Shown: positions 22,115 to 31,621 of the stretch, in pieces
Position numbering within the stretch: the first letter of the stretch is position 1
Layout of the letters: the number at the start of each line of letters is the position of its first letter
Source: Xanthostigma xanthostigma
Lineage: Eukaryota > Arthropoda > Insecta > Raphidioptera > Raphidiidae
Assembly (NCBI GenBank): GCA_963575645.1
Contig: OY754468.1
Coordinates: 372,001 to 436,000 of the forward strand
Direction: 5' to 3'
DNA length: 64,000 nucleotides
Made by a program: the position numbers and the translations under genes
The notes under the pieces: model-generated
The model's input: only the letters and a program-made list of their open reading frames with translations
Database searches by the model: none
What the model was told of the DNA's origin: nothing

Positions 22115-23108
22115 TTTTTGACGTGATAACGTCTTATAAATTGATGAATCACCAATCTTATAAATTGATAAAACACCGACTGCATGCACGAAAAAGTGTA
22201 ACGTAACGTTCCTAACGTTCGTAACGCGTAACGTTCCGCCTGACCCTGTGCGTGCTTTTTGCTAATTTCTCGCTCAATTTAAATCAGATCGGTTTGAAAC
22301 CAGTCTTAACCGAAAGAGGAGAACATTTTACACAGATTTCGTATAACAGAATTTGCCTAAACAGTTTTTTTATACAAATTTATATAGAAAAATAGCTGTA
22401 TAAATGCAATGTTGTCTAATGCATGGCGCGCGCGCGACGCGGTCGGTCGTCTTTGTTTGCCGTACATGGAAATTAGAAAATAACGTATGTCTTGTCTTAA
22501 CATGAAAACGGCTGCATTTCTAATGTTTAATTCAATTTTTTGATATTAGTATTTTTTGAAATGCAACGCCTTCTAAGTTAACTATTGGAATAACTAATTA
22601 TTATTATTAGAACATAATACTTTGACAGTTGCAAACGTCACTTTTGACATTTCTTATCATTCCGACACCAAGGATAAGCGGATTGAAACCAAATTTTGGG
22701 AGGATGTTTGATATGCAAATATGAAGTGGCCTATTGTTTTTGGGGAACATCGGCGCATGCGTAAAAGAATATATCTCTTATAATGATGTTTTATATAATA
22801 ATAATATAGTTTTTAAAACGGTTTTTACTCTATCTATTTTTACTAGAAATTTTTGTAAATTTTTTGGGGAAAATCGGCGCATGCGCAAAAGAGATACATG
22901 CCATAGTTGTTTTTTATATAATAATAGTGTACTTTTTATAGTGTTTTATTATTCTACTTAATAAAATTTACCTAAATTTGAAGCGAAAGATGCAATATCA
23001 TAGATTCGAATTATTATAATTATTCTATAAATTTAGGTTATGTATTACGGAATACGTTATCACGTAAAACTATCGTCCGTAAACCGACTTTACAGACAAC
23101 CAATTTTT
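22115..23108 (+). mobile_element. MITE family 'TGACGTGATAACG', longest copy (core B plus core A end)
   Basis: It begins like the core B copies (AAATCAGATCGGTTTGAAAC, GAGGAGAACATTTTAC, ATTCCGACACCAAGGATA). It then continues with ~230 bp not in the other B copies, including two related blocks around CATCGGCGCATGCG and AATCGGCGCATGCG, and ends with the core A tail (ACCTAAATTTGAAGCGAAAG). At 994 bp it looks closest to the parent from which the shorter cores were deleted. No transposase frame. Confidence 0.88.
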
Positions 23109-24045
23109 TTGGAGTTTACTACTTACGAAACGATTTTGAATTATAAAGCCCGGTACAGAAGTTTTATGAGTAGTAAAATCAATTGGCGAGGCGTTACGCT
23201 CCACCGCTTCAAGTGTGGCGTTACGCTCGTCCGCTTCAAAAGAGACAAACAAACATATCTGTAGGATTTAACGTGCGAAAGAATGAGATGGAATACATTA
23301 CACAGCGCATCTAAGGAGTAAACTCCAGTCGTGCGTCGGAGCTGACACACACACACATTTTTTTTTTTAGTGTTTAGTTTGGTAAAACACCTAATTTCTC
23401 AGATGATGTGTGGGTTATCTTGTGATCTATCTTTTGTCGATCACATGTTTTGAGTCACAACGAGCATTTTGAACGACTTGTCGAACGCCATTTATTTGTC
23501 AACACGTCGTCATTTTACAATTTATCTAGAAGTCAATTACTTGATTAAATTTTTCCTAAGCCATTTTGCCTTGGGTTAACAGAAATATTAATTGATTGAA
23601 AATGGCGTAAAAATTGCAGATGGCGTCATTATACAGTTTATGAACTAACTGCAATAAAGATTATTATTATAGTCAGATGATGACGTTTTTTGTCTGTAAA
23701 ATGTATCGACGATTTTCAAAAGAGAGAGAAAGTATCGATAACCTATTGAATAATATTTTCTGTCATTGTTTATGGCGCCTCGAAAAATAGTTCTGTCATT
23801 AAAATTAAATGCCATATTTTAATAATACATTGTGAATATTAATTATGTAAATATTTTTGGAAATGATTAAATTGGGAATAAAATTTAAATTGGAAATGCA
23901 AAAATGAATGCAAACGATATTAAATATAATAAAACAAACATCCGTATCATATTGAAATTATGAAAAATCACATACTGTGTGTTCCCAGCCTGAATTTGCG
24001 AAAGGGAATTTTTATTTATTTAGAAACAATCAGCATAAACAAGAA
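23109..24045. other. No gene seen
   Basis: AT-rich. The small ORFs near 23141-23356 have no coding character. Confidence 0.4.
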
Positions 24046-24088
24046 AAATAAAATCTGTGAATATAAACAATATTCACAGATTTTATTT
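24046..24088. repeat. Perfect 19-bp inverted repeat, 5-nt loop
   Basis: AAATAAAATCTGTGAATAT (24046-24064) and its exact inverse at 24070-24088 around AAACA. It contains AATAAA on both strands, so it could act as a bidirectional poly(A) region, but no gene end is seen beside it. Confidence 0.8.
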
Positions 24089-24505
24089 CGACACAAAGTG
24101 ATCATATTTACATATAAATAGCCTAATAATTACCACTTGAGGAGGTTGACTGCATATTTCACTGATGTAATTCCGGCTAATGTTTTCTTTCCCGCCGTCG
24201 ACTTTGAAATTTAATTGCAAATGACGGATAATATGTAGGGACTGAAATAACGATGTACGGACAGACAGACAGACGCTGATTTTATACAGCTCGTTCATCT
24301 GTAAGCGTTACATTTTCATTTGTTAACTTTAATCTTACGTCGTAAAAAAATCACTCTCATCATTGTTTCATACCTCGCCAAAAGAAGTATGACTTCAACA
24401 ACTTAATTTTAGTTTGGAATGCAAGATAGTGTCTTCAAACAATATTTAATTTGAAAAAATTAAACCGATGAAAATCTATAGTGTTAAAATTCTCTCTTAG
24501 CAACA

Positions 24506-24891
24506 TGGCATGAAGAGTGGACAAACACAACCAACAACAAATTAAGGGAAATAAAAAGCACAATAGAAAAATGGGACAATACTGGAAACCGCAGAGAAGA
24601 AACCGCAATAACCGGACTACGATTAGGACATACCCTATTAACACAAGGACATCTATTAGAGAAAAAAGACTCTCCAGTATGTAGAACTTGCCACGAACCC
24701 CTCACATTAATCTATATATTAATTATTAGACTGTATAAAGTACTTATACAGAGAGAATAGACTGCAATATCCCAAACAGCCTGAAAGAAGCTTTGGACAA
24801 CGACCATCATCACATTACAAACGTCCTAAAATACTTAAAAAACACAGAATTATTAAATAAAATATTAAATAATAATCAAATGATACCATAA
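24506..24891 (+). mobile_element. LINE ORF2 C-terminal remnant (I/Jockey/R1 group)
   Basis: The frame starting W-H-E-E-W continues through TAITGLRLGHTLLTQGHLL and PVCRTCHEPLT, the RLRxGHTxLTHxxLL and CxxC signatures of this LINE group's ORF2 tail. The frame then shifts between ~24700 and 24750; SLKEALDNDHHHITNVLKYL follows to a TAA at 24889. The CCHC histidine region is lost, so it is an old fragment. A non-coding 3' tail follows. Confidence 0.8.
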
Positions 24892-25175
24892 CATGTACAC
24901 CATAAACAAGTGTAATCATAAATAGCTGGCAAAACCAAAAGTGCACATCCGGCAAGTTTTCCACTGTATGATAAAAAAATAACAATTAAAAAATATTTTT
25001 AATAAATTTAAAAAGATTTAAAAATTTAAAGAAATAAATAATTAAAAATTGAAAAAATATTTTTTTTAAGTTTGCAAAAATAAAAAAAAATAAGAACTAT
25101 ACATAATATAATATATAATTAATATCAAGTGAAATAAAATAAAACAAAATAAAAAGAAAAAAAAGAAAAAAATCA
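24892..25175. other. LINE 3' tail and A-rich sequence
   Basis: Very AT-rich, with many A-runs. The part nearest 25180 is probably the body of the - strand SINE whose tRNA head lies at 25182-25262. Confidence 0.4.
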
Positions 25176-25181
25176 ATTATT

Positions 25182-25262
25182 TCGTAAGGAATCGAACCCA
25201 GGACCTTGCCCTTGGGAATCCAACGGCATAACCATTACGCCACGAAGCCTACTAAGTGTAGT
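25182..25262 (-). mobile_element. tRNA-like head of a SINE
   Basis: On the - strand GCTTCGT and ACGAAAT can pair as an acceptor stem (one mismatch, one wobble). A box-like GTGGCGTAATGGTTATGC is followed by a B box GGTTCGATTCC with stem CCTGG. The anticodon arm does not pair well, so it is not called a tRNA gene. The A/T-rich 3' tail on its left supports a SINE or retropseudogene. Confidence 0.6.
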
Positions 25263-25728
25263 GGTGTTATCACGGTATAGAAGTGTAGCACTTGTTTTAT
25301 GGATTACACTATATTTACACAGCAATTATTATATTGTTTTTTTAAACTATCAGCTGTCAAAAATAATAAAATAAAACTGTTTATAAAAATTAAACTAGTG
25401 AACACATTTTAGTGAATTTAAATAGGGTTCTGGTCTGATAGTAAACAAAGTGAATAAAATATAACCCAAGGCAATCCGACCAAAATTGCGATCTGTAGAG
25501 TCGTGACGTACATACGTACAGACCAACCGACAACTGCTGTTTATGATTTTCAATTACAATTTTAATAGTATTTATGAACTTGAATTGATTTAAAAATGGT
25601 TCTGTTTTATAGATTAGAATCTCTTCTTTTCAAAAAGCTTCAATTTGAATGGATTTCGTGTGAAATTAACTTAGATATAACTTCTTATATGAACGAAAGT
25701 CAGCTCTGATGCACAAAGCGCTAATAAA

Positions 25729-25757
25729 GCACATACCGCTAGTTTAGCGGTATGTGC
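25729..25757. repeat. Perfect 13-bp hairpin with 3-nt loop
   Basis: GCACATACCGCTA, GTT, TAGCGGTATGTGC. An exact stem of this length with a tight loop is unusual in this background. No T-run or gene border explains it. Confidence 0.8.
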
Positions 25758-25759
25758 AA

Positions 25760-26758
25760 TTAATTATTATTATTGTAATACCTTACCTGACAACGATATA
25801 TCCACGCAATAGCCTTAGATTCTGAGCGTGTTTTATTTAAATAATAAAAAAAATTACAAAAATTCTTTCTTGTGTTAATTGACTTGCATGATTACTTTTT
25901 AGAACTTTTTTTGCTTCGATCTATCGATTTATTGACATTGTCGACCGTGTTGAATAAAATTAGACTCTAAAGACTTTTGTTGTCCAGTGTCTATCAACCT
26001 GAAATAAAAACAGTCGGTATTGATTTCTATTAAAGAAAGTAAATCATTTTTTAAAGAATGAATTAAAAAAGGTACCGTTAAAAAACCAAACATAGCAAGC
26101 TAATGAAATGAAAATCTCGATTTCCTTCTGGCTTGTAGTAGGGTATTCTTCTTATTTATTTTTTATGCAAAACTTGTTCAATTTTCAATATCGAATGTCT
26201 GTCGAGAGAGCACCGAGACTTTCTATTCGCACCTACGCGAGAGAATCGCTTTTAAAAGAGCCGTTTAATTTCGCCCGAAATTATTTGTTCTCGGGAAGTG
26301 TCTGTGCCGCTTGTACCTAAATAACGCGTATATACACAAACACGCCATATTGTGTGGGAAGCAAAAATGGGAACTACAGGGAAACCTCGCACCAAGTTCA
26401 CTTCCTCTCTCTTTTCTTTGATCTTTTTCTTCTTATCTCTCGTGTCATGTTACCAGGGAACCAAATCAGAAAACTTACCTACGTATTCGAAGAAATAATA
26501 GCCTTAAGAATAATTGTATGTGATAAGACGGGTTCGAACTATATTATAAGTATTACAGTGCCGGGCTATCGAAAAATAAAGTTTAGTAGAAGTAAAACAT
26601 TTAAACAATACACATATATTATTTACGGCAAGTGTAGTATCGATAGCCGAGATACCGAAAAGATTTAGTTCGGTTATTTCCGGTTTTCAGGCCGAGAATG
26701 GCCTGAGGTAAATCTGTGTACCATATCGTATATGCTGCCTCTATTGCCCCGTTCAAGG
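25760..26758. other. No gene seen
   Basis: Open frames around 26108-26320 and 26354-26668 have no recognised motif and the second begins at GTG. The segment 26200-26330 is somewhat GC-richer. Nothing firm. Confidence 0.35.
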
Positions 26759-27433
26759 TTTTTGACGTGATAACGTCTTATAAATTGATGAATCACCAAT
26801 CTTATAAATTGATAAAACACCGGCTGCATGCACGAAAAAGTGTAACGTTCCTAAATCCTAACGTTCCTAACGTTCGTAACACGTAACGCGTAACGTTCCG
26901 CCAGACCCTGTGCGTGCTTTTTGCTAATTTCTCGCTCAATTTAAATCAGATCGGTTTGAAACCAGTCTTAAACGAAAGAGGAGAACATTTTACATAGATT
27001 TCGTATAACAGAATTTGCCTAAACAGTTTTTTTATACAAATTTATATAGAAAAATAGCTGTATAAATGCAATGTTGTCTAATGCATGGCGCGACGCGGTC
27101 GGTCGTCTTTGTTTGCCGTACATGGAAATTAGAAAATAACGTATGTCTTGTCTTAACATGAAAACGGCTGCATTTCTAATGTTTAATTCAATTTTTTGAC
27201 ATTAGTATTTTGTGAAATGCAACGCCTTCTAAGTTAAGTAATGGAATAACTAATTATTATTAGAACATAATACTTTGACAGTTGCAAACGTCACTTTTGA
27301 CATTTCTTATCATTCCGACACCAAGGATACGCGGATTGAAACCAAATTTTGGGAGGTTTAGGTTATGTATTACGGAATACGTTATCACGTAAAACTATCG
27401 TCCGTAAACCGACTTTACAGACAACCAATTTTT
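26759..27433 (+). mobile_element. MITE family 'TGACGTGATAACG', core B copy
   Basis: Standard ends. Between the ends and core B it has an expanded ladder of CCTAACGTT / CGTAACGCG units. Core B runs to ATTCCGACACCAAGGATA and GGGAGGTTTAGGTTATGTAT before the right-end box. Confidence 0.9.
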
Positions 27434-27562
27434 TTTATTGGTCAAATTTTCGCGACATTTTAACCCCCTGCTTAATTACTTGTTAAAGTAAAGGTCATAG
27501 AGTTAAAAAAGAAGCTTTACTTCAATAATCAAAATTGATTGTCACTAAAGACATGTGTTGTC

Positions 27563-27585
27563 GAGCGTCTATAATCTACAATCTT
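27563..27585 (+). repeat. Dispersed motif CGAGCGTCTATAATCTACAA
   Basis: Second of the six copies of the motif described at 18760; here the 20-nt core is exact. Confidence 0.7.
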
Positions 27586-27794
27586 TCTAGTAAAGAGATA
27601 GCGGCCTATTAGCCTGCAACAGATAAAGAGACGTTTTGTCGTCAATTTTTTTACTGTTTGTTTAGTGTATTTTTGGTAGATAATTTGCGAGGGGTCCGGG
27701 GGCTTTAACTGCCCAGGGGACTGCACAGGATCTCAAACCATCACTGGCAAGCGAGCTATAAAATCAAATAACGAATATTCAACCATACATGTAA

Positions 27795-28770
27795 TTTTTT
27801 TTTTTTAAAACAAAACAAACAATTATGCGCTTCAACCCTGGGGTTATTAGCACTACTAGATATAAATTTCAAAAGGTAAGTAGATATTTATAATAATTAA
27901 TAATAGGAACTTAATTAGTAAGGTAAGTATTCGTTATATTTTTTTGACGTGATAACGTCTTATAAATTGATGAATCACCAATCTTATAAATTGATAAAAC
28001 ACCGGCTGCATGCACGAAAAAGTGTAACGGTCGTAACGTTCCTAACGTTCGTAACGCGTAACGCGTAACGTTCCGCCTGACCCTGTGCGTGCTTTTCTCG
28101 AAAACGGCCCTAACGATTTGGATGAAATTTACTGAAAAGGGATTTTGGGGGGCAAAAAATCGTTTTAGCTAGGTCTCATCTCTCGAAAAAATCGTTTTCT
28201 TACAAATTTTATCATTATAAAAATCAATTTTTTGACGTATGAAAATACTTAAATATTGTAAGTAGGTTTTGGAATTTTATATTATAAACAGTGAAACAAT
28301 TGTTTTATAAATATTATGACAGCTAATCTTTGAGACTTAAAATAAAAATACGAAAGAATATATTATTTATTATTTATTGAGAAATATTATATGGTGAGTA
28401 ATTTAAATAAATAAAATTAACCTAAATTTGAAGCGAAAGATGCAATATCATAAATTCGAATTAGTATAATTATTATATAAATTTAGGTTATGTATTACGG
28501 AATACGTTATCACGTAAAACTATCGTCCGTAAACCGACTTTACAGACAACCAATTTTTTTTAGGATCTGTGATGATTCCAGGAATGATAATAATTTATTT
28601 ATGTTTTCTTCAGTGTTATCTAGGATAGCGCTTAGGTCTGCTGCTAGGTCCACTTCAATTCTGAATGTCTCGTACAGAGGACACTGTACTAAAATATGAT
28701 TTACATCCGGCGATGATGTTATTTTGGTTTTGCTAAACGCAAGATCGTAATTTTTAATGAGATCGATCTG
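27795..28770 (-). mobile_element. LINE 3' fragment with nested MITE
   Basis: On the - strand from ~28770 a frame reads AFSKTKITSSPDVNHILVQC, then PLYETFRIEVDLAADLSAIL and NKLLSFLESSQIL, the H-x4-C zinc-knuckle end and the terminal helix typical of I/Jockey-group ORF2. The frame reaches the MITE at 27941-28558, which splits the element in an A-run. The remaining 3' UTR (AACCCCAGGGTTGAAGC) and a poly(A) tract (T-run at 27795-27806) lie beyond it. Confidence 0.7.
27941..28558 (+). mobile_element. MITE family 'TGACGTGATAACG', core A copy nested in a LINE
   Basis: Standard ends and core A. It sits in the T-run (A-run of the LINE's coding strand) between TTATATTTTTTT and TAGGATCTG, so it inserted after the LINE. 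Confidence 0.9.
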
Positions 28771-29378
28771 TTAAAAATGATAAGTTTTTAATTTCAGTCG
28801 ATTGCATTTACTGTAAAGTTCTAAATATGGAGATATTGTAGACGGCAGGGTTGAACAAACTATATAGACATTGGCTACTTTTTTTCCGACGACGATTGGA
28901 TTGAGATATGGTACACTGTAGAATTAAATAAAAGTTTATGTATCTAGATTGTAATGCATTATTTTCTGTACCAGTGTGACACTATGTTAAAACGAGCGGT
29001 CAGCGAGTTTCAACAATCACACGAGTCATAAAAACATTTCAATCGAGATAGATACCACCTTTTTTTGCACGTACCTCTTTTTTTTATATAGGTTTTTTTG
29101 GCTTTTGTTTTTGGTAGCATTTAGCCACGACAAATATTTATTTATTATTTAACCATTCCTTTCTTATACTTAATTAATTAGACAGGGATACAATAGAGGG
29201 ATGGACCATGGAGAATAGTAAAAGGTTTAATGGAGAGCACGAGCCAAGCAAACAGGATGAGCACGTACCTCTTATAATAAAAGAAAAAAAAATATTATGC
29301 CTTAATAATATGGCAGTTTTCGCCTTTTCGTCACGGTTGTTATTATAGTCGATCTATGTAGTTCTTCTTAGTATTGTT
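28771..29378. other. No gene seen
   Basis: AT-rich, no supported ORF. The part next to 28770 could be more of the LINE fragment, too decayed to read. Confidence 0.35.
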
Positions 29379-29507
29379 ACCGGTCAAACCCGATTTCAGG
29401 ACAAACTACTTTGGTCTAGGCCAAACTAGTTCTACAAACCGGTTTGGCCTAGGCTGAACTAGTTTGTCCTAGTATGAATAGTAGGCCAAACTAGTTTGGA
29501 TATAATA

Positions 29508-29640
29508 ATAATAATCATTACGATTAGATTCCAAATACAGCATATTTTCACTGAATTAGTGAAAGCATAATAATATTAAACGATTATCGTCATAATATTT
29601 TTTTAGAAGGCTTATATATAAGAAAAATTTAAATCTTTGA
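29508..29640 (-). mobile_element. Partial SINE body, inverse
   Basis: Inverse copy of the body at 29788-29990, from TAATCATTACGATTAGATTC to AAGAAAAATTTAAAT. With the direct copy it forms a long foldback whose inner part (AATAAAATTGTCGACCAAT and inverse, 29668-29776) is also palindromic. Confidence 0.75.
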
Positions 29641-29787
29641 TTAACGTCTGAATAGAACTCTTCAAGTAAATAAAATTGTCGACCAATCTTATGTTATATT
29701 GATTTGTATTTTTATCATTTTTGTCAATATATCGTATGGTCTGAGAAAAATTGGTCGACAATTTTATTTACTTGAAGAAAAATTTAA

Positions 29788-29990
29788 ATGTCAGTGTCCC
29801 GACAGTGACATTTAAATTTTTCTTATATATAAGCCTTCTAAAAAAATATTATGACGATAATCGTTTAATATTATTATGCTTTCACTAATTCAGTGAAAAT
29901 ATGCTGTATTTGGAATCTAATCGTAATGATTATTATTATTACATCCATTGTAATAATACAGTAATTAAAAATCTTTCTCTTGGTTTATAA
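29788..29990 (+). mobile_element. SINE body, direct copy
   Basis: It begins CCGACAGTGACATTTAAATT, the 3' end of a tRNA-like head, and ends TCTTTCTCTTGGTTTA. Nearly identical to 30166-30360. Confidence 0.75.
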
Positions 29991-30099
29991 GTCCGGCTAA
30001 ATTGAGAAAGTCAACATTCTTGTAGTGTTGTTATTAAAATAGCTCTCGCAGGTAGTGGATTCTGTAGTGCATTGTGCTATATATGAGAGAAATCAAAAA

Positions 30100-30360
30100 C
30101 TAACTGTCGTGGGCACTGTAGAGTAATGTAACTCAGCCAACGCGAAATTAGTTGTTTCGGGTTCAAGTCCCGACAGTGACATTTAAATTTTTCTTATATA
30201 TAAGCCTTCTAAAAAAATATTATGACGATAATCGTTTAATATTATTATGCTTTCACTAATTCAGTGAAAATAAGCTGTATTTGGAATCTAATCGTAATGA
30301 TTATTATTATTATATCCATTGTAATAATACAGTAATTAAAAATCTTTCTCTTGGTTTATT
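30100..30360 (+). mobile_element. tRNA-headed SINE, most complete copy
   Basis: CACTGT and ACAGTG can form an acceptor stem. The T arm CGGG-TTCAAGT-CCCG is perfect and contains the B box. The ~180-bp body is shared with 29788-29990 and, inverted, with 29508-29640. Three body copies inside one TIR element suggest this SINE and its host were amplified or rearranged together. Confidence 0.75.
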
Positions 30361-30402
30361 AGTTCAAACTAGTTTGTCCTAAAATCGGGTTTGGTTGGTA
30401 AC

Positions 30403-31054
30403 ATATATAATTTAAATTGTAATTCATTCGTACAAACGCTTCTAAGGCGTCCAATTTTGTTAGCGTTCCTTTTAAAATGTCTTAGGACAGTTTCTGCTAA
30501 CATCTCGGGAATAATTGCAGCCCTGTGCCCTGTTATAGACGACGGGTTGCACGGCATAGCAATAGAAACGATGAAGTTGCGTGGGTATGCAATAATGCCG
30601 CTCAATTGAGCACGCGGAATGCTGCGCCCCTTCGCCCCACCGACGCCGCCCCTGTTTCGAATACTGGAGAAGTCACTTTATTTCCCTGCTTCTTTCTCGC
30701 TTGCACGCCGAAGAGGCTTCCTTCCTTCTTCAATCGTTCGATCGCTTTAAATGTTTGCATAGTGCAAGGCTATATCGCCCCGAGTCTTGTAATATAATTT
30801 ATGTCTTCAGAAATAACTATTTTACCCGACGTCAAGGCTTGCTGTGCAATCGTCTCGAGTAGTTTGTTTTTCTCACCTCTTTACACAAAAGTCGCAATTC
30901 TGCCGGCACGACAAAAACTTTATTTATTTACTCGACTATTTCGTTTTATGTGCTCTGACGCAGGATCCCGCGCGTCGATGTGCTCGGGCGTAGGCCACTC
31001 GCTTCGGCTTACCCAACACTCCTGCGGCGCTTTCTATGCAGTGTAACTTTATAA
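30403..31054. other. GC-richer stretch, likely decayed repeat
   Basis: Segment 30940-31045 (CACTCGCTTCGGCTTACCC, then ATGCAGTGTAACTTTATA) has the look of a dispersed insect repeat. Overlapping ORFs of 70-90 codons are found on both strands with no recognisable product. Confidence 0.35.
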
Positions 31055-31621
31055 AAAAATTGGTTGTCTGTAAAGTCGGTTTACGGACGATAGTTTTACG
31101 TGATAACGTATTCCGTAATACATAACCTAAACCTCCCAAAATTTGGTTTCAATCCGCTTATCCTTGGTGTCGGAATGATAAGAAATGTCAAAAGTGACGT
31201 TTGCAACTGTCAAAGTATTATGTTCTAATAATAATTAGTTATTCCAATACTTAACTTAGAAGGCGTTGCATTTCACAAAATACTAATGTCAAAAAATTGA
31301 ATTAAACATTAGAAATGCAGCCGTTTTCATGTTGCATTTATACAGCTATTTTTCTATATAAATTTGTATAAAAAAACTGTTTAGGCAAATTCTGTTATAC
31401 GAAATCTATGTAAAATGTTCTCCTCTTTCGTTTAAGACTGGTTTCAAACCGATCTGATTTAAATTGAGCGAGAAATTAGCAAAAAGCACGCACAGGGTCA
31501 GGCGGAACGTTACGCGTTACGAACGTTAGGAACGTTACACTTTTTCGTGCATGCAGCCGGTGTTTTATCAATTTATAAGATTGGTGATTCATCAATTTAT
31601 AAGACGTTATCACGTCAAAAA
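31055..31621 (-). mobile_element. MITE family 'TGACGTGATAACG', core B copy with internal deletion
   Basis: Standard ends, inverse orientation. Compared with 49627-50293 it lacks ~90 bp of core B (the part with GCGCGACGCGGTCGGTCGTC), joined at GTTTTCATGTTGCATTTATA. Confidence 0.9.

Larger units (their letters stand above)
29379..30402. mobile_element. TIR element hosting SINE copies
   Basis: The left end GTTACCGGTCAAACCCGATT and the inverse of the right end (GTTACCAACCAAACCCGATT) align for ~33 bp and run on into AGGACAAACTA. Left subterminal sequence holds several AACTAGTTTG / GGCCTAG palindromic boxes. No transposase. A simple target duplication is not obvious. The interior is filled by SINE bodies. 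Confidence 0.7.

Noticed and set aside
25182-25262. Functional tRNA gene
   Set aside because: Boxes and T arm are good, but the anticodon arm does not pair and the flank is A-rich, so a SINE or retropseudogene is more likely.
26354-26668. 104-codon frame
   Set aside because: Starts at GTG, has no motif, and lies in sequence with no splice or promoter support.
30120-30182. Functional tRNA gene
   Set aside because: Acceptor and T stems pair, but the anticodon arm is poor and the sequence continues into a repeated SINE body.
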